11,244 nucleotides of DNA from Lentisphaeria bacterium (GCA_030590715.1 JAUVCU010000022.1:1-11244); one strand, 5' to 3'. Shown: positions 1-7,445, numbered from the stretch's first letter. Notes: generated by a model from the letters alone, not told the origin. A program made the numbers and translations.

Positions 1-36
1 TAAATAACGACTAATAAAAAATAAGAGAATATCACT

Positions 37-2787
37 ATGGCTATGGAAGGCAATTACGATGCTGTAGCATCGGAATCAAAATGGCAAAAGTTCTGGGAAG
101 AAGAAGGTATTTACAAATACGATCCAAACTCAGACGCTGAAGTTTACAGTATCGTTACACCACCACCTACGGTTTCGGGAAAACTGCACATCGGGCACGT
201 GTTCTCATACACACAGGCTGAGATCATTGCACGTTACCACCGCATGCTTGGGAAAAATGTTATGTACCCGTTTGGGTTCGATGACAACGGTCTACCGACA
301 GAGATCCTTACCGAGCGCGAAACAGGTGTTAAAGGTTCAGACCTGCCACGTGAAGAGTTCAATGAAAAATGTCTTGAAGTATCATCTAAATACCGCGAAC
401 AATTCAAAGATCTTTGGCAGCGTCTTGGGTTCTCTTGTGACTGGGATTCGGCGTACTCGACAATCAGCCCACAATCACAGCGTATTTCACAGCGTTCATT
501 CCTTGACCTTCTGGACAAAGGATACCTTGAATACAAAGAGATGCCGGCACTGTGGTGTACAAAATGTCAGACAGCATTTGCTCAGGCAGAAGTTGATGAC
601 ATCAACAAAGCAACAATCTTCAACTACCTGAACTTCAAGTCTGAAGACGGTGAAGATATTCCAATCGCGACAACGCGTCCCGAGCTTCTTCCTGGATGTG
701 TAGCTATGTTCATTCATCCGGAAAATGAAAAATACAAACACCTTATCGGTAAAAAAGCGATCGTTCCAATCTTCGGACACGAAGTTACAATACTTGCTGA
801 TGTTAAAGCTGATCCGGAAAAAGGTACTGGAGTTGTAATGTCATGTACGTTTGGTGATGTTACCGATATTGATTGGTGGCGTGAACACAAACTTGAAACA
901 CGTATGGTTTTCACTCAAGATGGAAAAATGAATCACCTTGCGGGTGACTTCACTGGTCTAACCATTGATGAAGCACGTTCTGCAATCACCGAAAAACTTA
1001 AAGAAGACGGTTACATCTTCAAGCAGGAAGACCTTGCTGCAGAGAGCCGTATTGTTAATACACACGAACGCTGCGGGACTCCTGTTGAATATCTTGATAC
1101 AAAACAGTGGTTTATCCGCGTTGTTGATCATAAAGCAGACTTGATCAAACAGGGTGAAAAAATTAACTGGTTCCCTACATACATGGGTAAACGCTACCGT
1201 GACTGGGTTGAAAACCTAGGATGGGATTGGGCCATCTCTCGTCAACGCCACTTCGGTGTTCCACTTCCAATCTGGTATGCTCCAGATGGAACTGTTATCG
1301 CGGCAAGCCCTGAACAGCTTCCGGTGAACCCTCTTACAGACAAGCCTCTTGACTGTAAAGGATACGATCCTGCTGAATTGATTCCTGAGTCAGATGTACT
1401 TGATACATGGGCTACGTCATCAATCACACCACAGCTTAACGCTAAATGGGGTGAAGAGGGCGAGGATCCAAAACTTGGTCCAATGACAATGCGTCCACAG
1501 GCACATGACATTATTCGTACATGGGCATTCTATACAATCGTTAAATCATTCTACCACTTCGACCGTGTTCCATGGAAAGATGCAGTGATCTCTGGTCACG
1601 TTATCAAGAAAGAAGTTAAGGTTGAAGCTCAACAGGTTGAAGGTAAGCAATTTGCTCGTAAATCTAAGATCTCGAAATCTAAAGATGGAGACAACTTCTC
1701 ACCACTTGCGATTCTTGATCGTTTCTCATCGGATCCAGTTCGTTACTGGGCATCATCGGGTACTCTTGGTACAGATATCGCTTTTGACGAAGAAGAGATC
1801 GACACTGTTCGCAAGCTGATCACTAAGCTTTGGAACTCATCGAAATTTACGGCGATGTTCCTTGAAGGATTTGATCCAAACGCAGCGGCTCCAAAACTTG
1901 AGCCGGTCGACAAGTGGGCATTGACGCGCTTCAACAAGACTATTGAAACATATCACAAGTCATTTGAGAAATACGAATTCTTCCCGGCTCGTAACGAGCT
2001 TGAGAAATTCTTCTGGACTACGTTCTGTGACAACTACCTTGAGTATATTAAGGACCGTGTTTACAACCCGGATGTTCGTGGAGAAGATTCAAAGTATGCT
2101 GCACAATGGACACTAAGCCACCTTCTTCTAGGACAGCTTAAAATGTTCGCGCCATACATTCCTCATATTACGGAAGAAGTATACCAAACGCTATTCGCAT
2201 CAACTGAGGGAGCAAAATCAATCCACATATCTGGTTTCCCAACTGCTGTTGAGTTTGAAGGTGCGGTCGAAGCAACAAAAGCTGGTGAAAGCCTGATCGA
2301 GCTGGTAACACTTGTTCGTACATACAAATCAAAGCACAACTACTCGATGAAGCTACCTGTAGCAACATTGACAATTGCATGTTCAGATGAGCTTCAAACA
2401 GCTCTTGAAAGCGTTGTTGCCGACATCAAAGCGATCACACAATCTCAGAACGTTGTATTCTCTAACGAGCTTACTGATCCTGCTGCGGATAAGACAAATG
2501 ACATCACAATTCAGGTTGAGATGGACAAGATTGCTCTTTACCGTACAGAACTGATTTCTGAGATCAAGCCAACTATCAATCAGCTTAAAAAGCCTCATGG
2601 CCTGAAAGCTAAAAGCCCGATTGCTAAACTTTATGTTAAAGCAGAAGGTGAAGAACTGGCAGCGCTACAAAGCGAACCAGCTCAGCTTGCAGCTAGTGCA
2701 CGTGCTGCTGTTTGTGAGATCAATGTTGAAGGTATTGAATATACTGAATCTGCTCACGCCGGAATCTTCCTGGCAATTGAGGTGTAA
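37..2787 (+). CDS. valS: Valyl-tRNA synthetase, archaeal-like (type 2)
   Basis: Cytoplasmic class I aminoacyl-tRNA synthetase that charges tRNA-Val with valine using ATP and edits mischarged threonine. Visible motifs: HIGH at residues 51-54 inside TPPPTVSGKLHIGHVFSY; a CxxC zinc-type pair at 174-177; the CP1 editing-domain signature ATTRPELLPG near 211-220; ISRQRHFGVP at 401-409; MRPQAHDIIRTWAFY from 485; and a KMSKS variant, KISKS, at 544-548. A helical anticodon-binding domain follows (about 640-800). The last ~60 residues look like a small mixed alpha/beta tail, not the coiled-coil arm of ordinary bacterial ValRS. The PPPTVSG and RPQAHDIIRTWAF signatures match the archaeal/rickettsial type as I remember it. 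At 916 residues it is somewhat longer than the usual ~800-880 of that type. The start at 37 is favoured over the ATG at 43 because a weak AAGAG (23-27) lies 9 bases before it. No promoter is visible in the 36 bases available. The gene appears intact, is followed by a terminator, and has no operon partner in the window. Confidence 0.97.
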   Translation: MAMEGNYDAVASESKWQKFWEEEGIYKYDPNSDAEVYSIVTPPPTVSGKLHIGHVFSYTQAEIIARYHRMLGKNVMYPFGFDDNGLPTEILTERETGVKGSDLPREEFNEKCLEVSSKYREQFKDLWQRLGFSCDWDSAYSTISPQSQRISQRSFLDLLDKGYLEYKEMPALWCTKCQTAFAQAEVDDINKATIFNYLNFKSEDGEDIPIATTRPELLPGCVAMFIHPENEKYKHLIGKKAIVPIFGHEVTILADVKADPEKGTGVVMSCTFGDVTDIDWWREHKLETRMVFTQDGKMNHLAGDFTGLTIDEARSAITEKLKEDGYIFKQEDLAAESRIVNTHERCGTPVEYLDTKQWFIRVVDHKADLIKQGEKINWFPTYMGKRYRDWVENLGWDWAISRQRHFGVPLPIWYAPDGTVIAASPEQLPVNPLTDKPLDCKGYDPAELIPESDVLDTWATSSITPQLNAKWGEEGEDPKLGPMTMRPQAHDIIRTWAFYTIVKSFYHFDRVPWKDAVISGHVIKKEVKVEAQQVEGKQFARKSKISKSKDGDNFSPLAILDRFSSDPVRYWASSGTLGTDIAFDEEEIDTVRKLITKLWNSSKFTAMFLEGFDPNAAAPKLEPVDKWALTRFNKTIETYHKSFEKYEFFPARNELEKFFWTTFCDNYLEYIKDRVYNPDVRGEDSKYAAQWTLSHLLLGQLKMFAPYIPHITEEVYQTLFASTEGAKSIHISGFPTAVEFEGAVEATKAGESLIELVTLVRTYKSKHNYSMKLPVATLTIACSDELQTALESVVADIKAITQSQNVVFSNELTDPAADKTNDITIQVEMDKIALYRTELISEIKPTINQLKKPHGLKAKSPIAKLYVKAEGEELAALQSEPAQLAASARAAVCEINVEGIEYTESAHAGIFLAIEV

Positions 2788-2847
2788 GACTCTACGAGTC
2801 TGAGGCTTATGTGACATAAGCTTTGCGAGTATTGCTCGTTGAGCTTA
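2788..2847 (+). other. Hairpin array in the valS 3' untranslated region
   Basis: Three inverted repeats follow the valS stop codon at once. GACTC-TAC-GAGTC is at 2788-2800. GCTTATG-TGA-CATAAGC is at 2805-2821. A longer imperfect stem pairs 2817-2829 with 2835-2847 around a 5-base loop (13 positions, one mismatch, two G-U pairs). The second and third structures share bases 2817-2821, so they cannot both form fully. This may be a processed 3' UTR, a transcript-stabilising structure or a small RNA ending at the downstream terminator. I do not recognise a known RNA family. Confidence 0.45.
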
Positions 2848-2866
2848 GTTCTGTGAAGAAAATCAT

Positions 2867-2899
2867 GCCCGGTTAAGCATCTGCTTGATCGGGCTTTTT
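2867..2899 (+). terminator. Rho-independent terminator of valS
   Basis: A 12-bp stem pairs GCCCGGTTAAGC (2867-2878) with GCTTGATCGGGC (2883-2894), with two G-U pairs and a 4-base loop ATCT. A T-run TTTTTATT follows. It is a textbook intrinsic terminator about 80 bases past the valS stop. On the opposite strand the stem is followed by only a modest T-rich stretch, so it may also weakly stop the convergent gene that ends at 2939. Confidence 0.92.
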
Positions 2900-2938
2900 A
2901 TTAGAAATTATTATTAGTATCTCTCAATTAACTGATAA

Positions 2939-3357
2939 TTACTTTTCCAATTCACGACTAAAGTACATATGTTTCCAATTTTCTATATCATCAAACGACT
3001 TAAATGAAATACGGGCATTAATTTGAATATTGTCACCAAGGACTGTGTAGCTCCCCAGTAATAAGTACTGCGCATTCAATAATGACAATTGCTTAGCAAC
3101 GTCATCATTGGAAATGCCTTGTTGGATATTCGAGATTCGCTCGCGTTCAACAACACAAATCCCTTTTGTTCCGGTAAACTTGGCAATCAGCGTATCGCTG
3201 AGATCCCTGCCGACAGCCAGCTATACTCTTCACCGGCCTGATTCTCAAACGGCAGAATCCCGATGTTTGTTGTTTTCCCCTTCTCTGCGGTATTCACCGG
3301 ACCAAAGCTCAACCCAACAACCAATAACACCCAACTAATAACAGAACTCCCTCTCAT
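2939..3357 (-). pseudogene. Frameshifted secreted TolB/CsgG/FlgO-like small protein
   Basis: On the minus strand an ATG at 3355-3357, with a good Shine-Dalgarno, opens a frame of 56 codons that stops at TGA 3187-3189. It encodes a signal peptide (hydrophobic core ISWVLLVVGLSF, possible cleavage after NTA near residue 24) and then TNIGILPFENQAGEEYSWLS, the opening strand and motif of TolB-like N-terminal/CsgG/FlgO-type domains. The family continuation lies in another frame: DTLIAKFTGTKGICVVERER, then a Q-L-S-L-L-N-A-Q-Y-L-L-L-G-S-Y segment and INARISF, down to TAA at 2939-2941. The join falls at GAGA (3200-3203, TCTC on the coding strand). Removing one TC restores GISDTL and gives a 138-residue protein. 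Either the gene is inactivated by a dinucleotide duplication, or this is a sequencing or assembly error. The repaired protein holds roughly one whole domain and ends soon after it, so it is short compared with many relatives. The exact family within the TolB/CsgG/FlgO group is uncertain. Confidence 0.75.
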
Positions 3358-3362
3358 ATACA

Positions 3363-3369
3363 TTCCTTT
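3363..3369 (-). promoter_or_regulatory. Ribosome binding site of the TolB-like gene
   Basis: The minus strand reads AAAGGAA, then 5 bases, then ATG at 3355-3357. This strong site favours that ATG over the in-frame ATG at 3361-3363, which overlaps the Shine-Dalgarno itself. Its good quality shows that the broken gene was translated until recently, or still is. Confidence 0.65.
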
Positions 3370-3378
3370 AATTCTTCA

Positions 3379-3384
3379 ATTATA
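3379..3384 (-). promoter_or_regulatory. Possible -10 box of the TolB-like gene
   Basis: A perfect TATAAT on the minus strand lies 21 bases before the start codon. No good -35 hexamer sits 16-18 bases upstream of it; TTGTGT is only 11 bases away. The implied 5' leader would be short, roughly 15 bases. This is a weak prediction from pattern alone. The rest of the gap at 3358-3495 shows only this box and the terminator of the next gene. Confidence 0.3.
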
Positions 3385-3453
3385 AACAACCACATACACA
3401 AGACTATGCGCCCGGGAAATAATTTCTTAGCTGAGTTTCAACAAAAATGGCTT

Positions 3454-3497
3454 AAAAGCAAAGAGTATTGTTAAAGCACCTTAAACTCTTCTTTGCT
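3454..3497 (-). terminator. Candidate intrinsic terminator of the pRiA4b-domain gene
   Basis: On the minus strand AGCAAAGAAGAGT (3485-3497) pairs with ACTCTTTGCT (3457-3466). This gives 10 base pairs with a 3-base bulge, and TTTT (3454-3457) follows. The upstream arm begins inside the TAG stop codon at 3496-3498, so stop codon and terminator overlap. The loop also contains TTAA repeats that could pair. Confidence 0.65.
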
Positions 3498-4719
3498 ACC
3501 AATTATCTTCATATTGCTGAGGTGCATCACCATGCGATTCAAGAATAGCAGGAGTCTCCATTGTAGAGTTGTCATCAACCTTTTCAAGTGTAAGATTGAA
3601 TTGCCAACAAGCTCCAAAGTCAAAAACATACATCATAGAATCGCCAGGGTTAAGACCTATAGCACCGATAGAAACGTCCAACGTACAGGGTGATTCACCG
3701 AACTCAGGAGCATGGACATGAGTACTTACTCCTTTTCCATTTTTATAGATAAACTCATAAAGGTGATCATTGTCAAAATCAAATGCCTCTAAAATTGAAT
3801 AGCTAAACTGGTCTAAATCTTCTTCCCCTGAAATAGCAATCCTGCGCCAAACGTCCCCAAGCTCAACTTTAAAGACAAAAACTCCCTTTTGCTCTTCAGG
3901 CTCTACTGCTAATAAAGTATTTTTCCATTCAGGGAAGAAGTGTTGAAGGGTCGGCTGAAATTCACCGAACGGCACTCCGCGTTCTTCGTTATATTTTATA
4001 AAACAATGTTCTTTCTCAAAAAGATCATGCAATAAACGAATCATCGTCTTCCCAAAATCAGTAAGCGTTATTTTGTCAATGAGCCAAAATCTATCACTTT
4101 TCTTTTTATTAGTATCAATCAAAACAAATCCAAACATTTGTAATAATGCGACATTATACCAATGAGGTCTATAAAGAAACTCATCCTTAGTTTGCTGCGG
4201 TCTACGCACTTTTCTGCCATTAAATTGACGTATAAAAATTTGACAATCCAATAGATGTTCCGGGATACCTCTACTATGTTCACCTATTAGCTCTTCATGT
4301 CCATGGAGTAGCCATGCTTCTAACAATGTAAAATATTTTTCTGTAAGGTTTAGGCTATGCCAAGACTTTAACGTTTCGGAATCGAGTGACAGAAACTTCT
4401 TTTTGCCTATTTTTTTAAGGTAAACAATACCTGTTGAACGCAGGAGTAAGTACAAACCATTGATATGTGGGAATGCCTTTTGCTGAGGACGCTGTGAAGT
4501 TAGACAAATAGGGTGTGTCAGTTTCAAATTAATCTCGGCGAGCATAGCCATTGGGAAAAAACCATTTGCCCCCTTTGTGTGAATACCTTGCCCAATAACG
4601 TTCAACAGTGTTTCAAAGTCCTTTACTATTGAACAGGAATCAGTACTCGCAATGGTATGACCATAAAGGATCGTCTGCGCTTTTTCTGACAAAGAGAATT
4701 TAGGGCTGTTTTGTTTCAT
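3496..4719 (-). CDS. pRiA4b ORF-3-like domain protein with uncharacterised N-terminal region
   Basis: A predicted soluble protein of 407 residues with no signal peptide or membrane segment. The C-terminal third (about 279-407) matches the plasmid pRiA4b ORF-3-like domain: VFVFKVELGDVWRRIAI at 280-296, DHLYEF at 318-323, and YVFDFGACW at 364-372 followed by LTLEK. These correspond to the domain's usual 'WRRI', 'DDHLYEF' and 'YDFGDSW..ITLE' signatures. Here FGD is replaced by FGA, and the usual acid-rich PPEDCGG ending is reduced to DAPQQYEDNW. Residues 1-275 contain a conserved-looking block (AEINLKL, SQRPQQKAFPHINGLYLLLR, LNLTEKYFTLLEAWLLHG) seen in similar long pRiA4b-type proteins as I recall them. 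I assign no function to it; 180-240 looks helical and could be a winged-helix fold. The biochemical role of the family is unknown. The start at 4717-4719 is preceded by only a weak AAGAG about 10 bases away. It is a single-gene unit with its own terminator. Confidence 0.85.
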   Translation of the reverse strand: MKQNSPKFSLSEKAQTILYGHTIASTDSCSIVKDFETLLNVIGQGIHTKGANGFFPMAMLAEINLKLTHPICLTSQRPQQKAFPHINGLYLLLRSTGIVYLKKIGKKKFLSLDSETLKSWHSLNLTEKYFTLLEAWLLHGHEELIGEHSRGIPEHLLDCQIFIRQFNGRKVRRPQQTKDEFLYRPHWYNVALLQMFGFVLIDTNKKKSDRFWLIDKITLTDFGKTMIRLLHDLFEKEHCFIKYNEERGVPFGEFQPTLQHFFPEWKNTLLAVEPEEQKGVFVFKVELGDVWRRIAISGEEDLDQFSYSILEAFDFDNDHLYEFIYKNGKGVSTHVHAPEFGESPCTLDVSIGAIGLNPGDSMMYVFDFGACWQFNLTLEKVDDNSTMETPAILESHGDAPQQYEDNW

Positions 4720-4820
4720 AAAAATATACTCTTTTATATTTTGAATAAGTCATGGTCTTTCCGTAAGTACTGAGAGGTCACGAAGCAATATATCATTATT
4801 ACCTGACTTTTCCTTAAGGA

Positions 4821-4882
4821 TAATAAACAGAACAAGGAACTGCAGAACAAAGCTAACTTCTACATTCGACATTCCTTGTTCT
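4821..4882 (-). terminator. Long-loop inverted repeat, likely terminator of the cytochrome gene
   Basis: A perfect 11-bp inverted repeat pairs AGAACAAGGAA (4829-4839) with TTCCTTGTTCT (4872-4882), with a 32-base loop. In the minus direction it is followed by a weak T-rich tract, GTTTATTA. It starts 22 bases past the stop of the octaheme cytochrome gene. The long loop and weak T-tract make it a non-ideal terminator, and it could instead stabilise the 3' end. The remaining bases of the gap at 4720-4904 show no convincing promoter for the downstream gene, although they are AT-rich close to its start. Confidence 0.5.
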
Positions 4883-4904
4883 ACGGTTCACTATTCAGAA
4901 AGCT

Positions 4905-7361
4905 CTACTTCGTCTGCTGCAATTGTTGCATATACTGCATCATCTGGTCGCGGTCGCGCTGCTGAATAGTCTGCAGTACCGACGTATTCTGCAGAAGCGT
5001 TATCGCTTCTTCCACCCTCCCCGCCTCATTAAGTAACTGGGTATAGAAATACACCACTTGAAGGTTATCTGGTGTTTTGCTCAACATTCCACGCAGGTAT
5101 TCCATCGCTTCTGCCTTATCACCAAGTTGTGCGAGGTAGAATGCATAACTATACCCGTAACGCCCATTATCAGGTGCAATATCAGCCGCACTCTTCAGAT
5201 ATTTAAGACCTTCGGTATCTTTACCTTGAATCAGCAATACCCCAAGATTGTAAGCAGCCTGAACATGCATCGAATCAAGTTCAATTACTCTCTTCAGGTG
5301 TTTAATGGCCCCTTCCCGATCACCGGTCTGTGCAAGAAGTAAACCGAGGTTAAAGTGTGCTCCTGCGGCATTAGGTTCAACTTCAATAGCTTTGCGCAAC
5401 ACTTTCTCTGCATCGTCATTACGATTCAACCGCGAATAAATATTCGCAGCATTCACCATAGGCGCAATTACATCCGTGCGTAATTTCATTGAAGCCTCAT
5501 AGGACTTAATCGCCTTCTCCAACCAGCCGCGCGCAGCATAGTAGTTCGCCAGACTATAATGCGATGACCATGAGTCAGTCTGTACTTTATATGACTCTTC
5601 CAGTTCATCAGAAACTGTATCAAGAACTTTTTGATCCTCTTGATTCAGCATCTGACGCGGCAAGTCAGCCAAAGAATATGCTGCACGAATTCTCACTAGG
5701 CGCACTTTATCGCGTAACGCTTTGAGCTGAAGATCAAGGCTCGAACGATGAGGAGAACCACGCAGCTCAACCGCGGCGGCAGAACGCACTAGCGGAGATG
5801 GATCAGTCATACATGCTTCAATAGCCTTCCATTTACGCTGATCATTGCAACCTGGGAGCATTCTGATAAATGACGCAGCGAAAGTTTCATCACGGCCTTC
5901 TTTTTTCAAATATTCAAATATCTCAGTCGCCTTGCTCCAGTCATTGTTACGAGCAGCCTGAATAAGTCGTCCCATTTCAATTACAGGCTTCTGATAATCT
6001 CGCTTACGCCACTCCCGAACATGCTTATCTGCCCACTTTGGAGTTTGACTCTCGTGACAAATATTACACGCATTTGGAGAACCGAACTCCATAGTTGCCG
6101 ACGGCATCGGAGGACGCATCGAATGATCACTCCGTTTCATGCGTGAAAACTCTGTCATCGGCATATGACAGCTGATACATAGACTTCCCTTGCTCTCTTT
6201 GCGGTGATGCGTGTGGGCAGTCGGGTTATTTACTTTCTCTTCATGACAGGGCATGCAGGCAAAGTTCTTATTTTTTTCAGCAAAGCGATAGCGTCCGCTT
6301 GAAGTATGGCAATGAATACAGCTCATCTGCCCCGATTTAACACATGGACTCATGCTCCATGACGTGTAGGTATAATTTTCTCCGAGATCACGCCCATCAG
6401 GATAATAATCGCGGTCATCCAGCACAGCCGGTTCGTAGTAGTCGTAAAATGGTGCGCCCGGCTCATACGTTTTCCAGATCCGACCCGCTTTTGCATGACA
6501 GCTCGAACACGAACTGTTGTGCTGCTTATGAGTGAATATTTTAGTAGATATCAATCCAAGCTCTTTTGGTTCGGTCCCGGTTTTAATCGCTTCGCGGAAC
6601 AAATGCACATGTTCTGATGCTGGTCCATGACATGTTTCACAATTGATACCCGGTTCCTTCCATGTAGTATGATATGAGCCATCACCAGCTGAGTAATTGG
6701 TTTGAAGCTGACTGATGTGGCAATTATAGCAGGACGTGTTGAATGTGAGCATGCTATCAGTCCATTTAAGTTCTTCATCATCCCCCAAAGCCATCCGCAC
6801 CATACTTTTAGTAGTATTGTACCATTCTTTGCATCGAACATCATATCCAAGAGGCATCACCTGCAGTCTTCCTTTCTCAAGTGGAGTCAAAAAGAAATAC
6901 ACATTTTTACCTCCAGTAGCGTGAACCATCGGAAATTCCTTCACTTTCTTACCGTCGATGGTTTCAATCATTTTATTACCATCCTCACCGAGCACGACAC
7001 TAAATTGACTTTTCCCAACGGTAACGACTTTATCTGTTGAGATTAACTCTTTCTTCACAAATTCAGGAGTAACCGACTGCATCGCCAGACCGTGGCGCGA
7101 TGACGACCATAATTTATAGAATCGGTCATGACACCCGATACAGCTCGATGAACCAACAAATTCGCGCTTGCGTCTGATTTTTATACTAGAGTCATTCGGA
7201 GCTGCATATATTGTAGGAACAGTTACATCTCTTTTTGATGCATTTTGATCACTCTTAGCAACCTTCGTTTCTTGTTTACTATCTCCACAGCCAGCTCCAA
7301 GAACAAAAAGCATCCCAGTCAACAGACAAATCCGAACAACGTTTATCATATTTTTCACCAC
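4905..7361 (-). CDS. Octaheme c-type cytochrome with HEAT and TPR repeats, putative lipoprotein
   Basis: An exported electron-transfer protein of 818 residues. The N-terminus is a signal peptide (hydrophobic 8-23) with a lipobox-like LGAGC, so Cys25 may be lipidated. Eight CxxCH haem-binding motifs are present: CIGCH 74-78, CYNCH 211-215, CETCH 241-245, CSSCH 285-289, CIHCH 348-352, CMPCH 369-373, CISCH 395-399 and CNICH 432-436. VGSSSCIGCH, CETCHGPASEH, CISCHMPM, DHSMRPPMP and SPNACNICH match a family of multihaem cytochromes with cytochrome c554-type domains found in several environmental phyla. Residues ~495-570 look HEAT-like (PSPLVRSAAAVELRG) and ~598-795 form about five TPR repeats (for example AHFNLGLLLAQTGDREGAI). 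TPRs usually bind partner proteins. Donor, acceptor and any enzymatic activity are unknown, and no redox partner is encoded in the window. The start is a GTG, either 7361 or the adjacent GTG at 7358; both are supported by AGGA upstream. A sensor kinase gene lies just upstream in the same orientation. Confidence 0.93.
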   Translation of the reverse strand: MVKNMINVVRICLLTGMLFVLGAGCGDSKQETKVAKSDQNASKRDVTVPTIYAAPNDSSIKIRRKREFVGSSSCIGCHDRFYKLWSSSRHGLAMQSVTPEFVKKELISTDKVVTVGKSQFSVVLGEDGNKMIETIDGKKVKEFPMVHATGGKNVYFFLTPLEKGRLQVMPLGYDVRCKEWYNTTKSMVRMALGDDEELKWTDSMLTFNTSCYNCHISQLQTNYSAGDGSYHTTWKEPGINCETCHGPASEHVHLFREAIKTGTEPKELGLISTKIFTHKQHNSSCSSCHAKAGRIWKTYEPGAPFYDYYEPAVLDDRDYYPDGRDLGENYTYTSWSMSPCVKSGQMSCIHCHTSSGRYRFAEKNKNFACMPCHEEKVNNPTAHTHHRKESKGSLCISCHMPMTEFSRMKRSDHSMRPPMPSATMEFGSPNACNICHESQTPKWADKHVREWRKRDYQKPVIEMGRLIQAARNNDWSKATEIFEYLKKEGRDETFAASFIRMLPGCNDQRKWKAIEACMTDPSPLVRSAAAVELRGSPHRSSLDLQLKALRDKVRLVRIRAAYSLADLPRQMLNQEDQKVLDTVSDELEESYKVQTDSWSSHYSLANYYAARGWLEKAIKSYEASMKLRTDVIAPMVNAANIYSRLNRNDDAEKVLRKAIEVEPNAAGAHFNLGLLLAQTGDREGAIKHLKRVIELDSMHVQAAYNLGVLLIQGKDTEGLKYLKSAADIAPDNGRYGYSYAFYLAQLGDKAEAMEYLRGMLSKTPDNLQVVYFYTQLLNEAGRVEEAITLLQNTSVLQTIQQRDRDQMMQYMQQLQQTK

Positions 7362-7366
7362 TAAAT

Positions 7367-7370
7367 TCCT
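7367..7370 (-). promoter_or_regulatory. Ribosome binding site deciding the GTG start of the cytochrome
   Basis: AGGA on the minus strand, within AAAGGAA, lies 5 bases before a GTG (7359-7361) and 8 bases before the adjacent GTG (7356-7358). The first ATG in frame (residue 5) is 17 bases away. A GTG start is therefore preferred, and the second GTG has the more usual spacing. Confidence 0.6.
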
Positions 7371-7380
7371 TTATAAATAG

Positions 7381-7408
7381 ATTTTATTTCGCCCGTAAAA
7401 TATTTCAA
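7381..7408 (-). promoter_or_regulatory. Candidate sigma-70-type promoter of the cytochrome gene
   Basis: On the minus strand TTGAAA (7403-7408) and TAAAAT (7381-7386) are separated by 16 bases, with 4-5 of 6 matches to each consensus hexamer. The -10 box lies about 20 bases before the GTG start. This is by eye only; the region is AT-rich and chance matches are common. Confidence 0.35.
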
Positions 7409-7445
7409 CCATCATCAGTTACAATAAGATAGTTGACAATGAATC

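Noticed and set aside
1..36. TAA at the very start as the stop codon of an upstream gene
   Set aside because: Too little sequence precedes valS to establish a frame. The stretch is simply AT-rich and includes several TAA triplets.
3108..3338. A 76-codon + strand frame in the TolB-like region
   Set aside because: It is antisense to the two-frame TolB-like gene, which has a Shine-Dalgarno, signal peptide and family motifs. The + strand product resembles nothing.
4811..4820. TCCTTAAGGA perfect 10-base palindrome
   Set aside because: It is short, lies in a gap with other repeats and has no clear relation to a promoter. Palindromes of this length are expected by chance in a window this size.
4829..4882. 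The AGAACAAGGAA inverted repeat as ends of an insertion element
   Set aside because: The repeats are only 32 bases apart, enclose no gene, have no flanking target duplication, and sit just after a stop codon, so a transcription-related hairpin is more likely.
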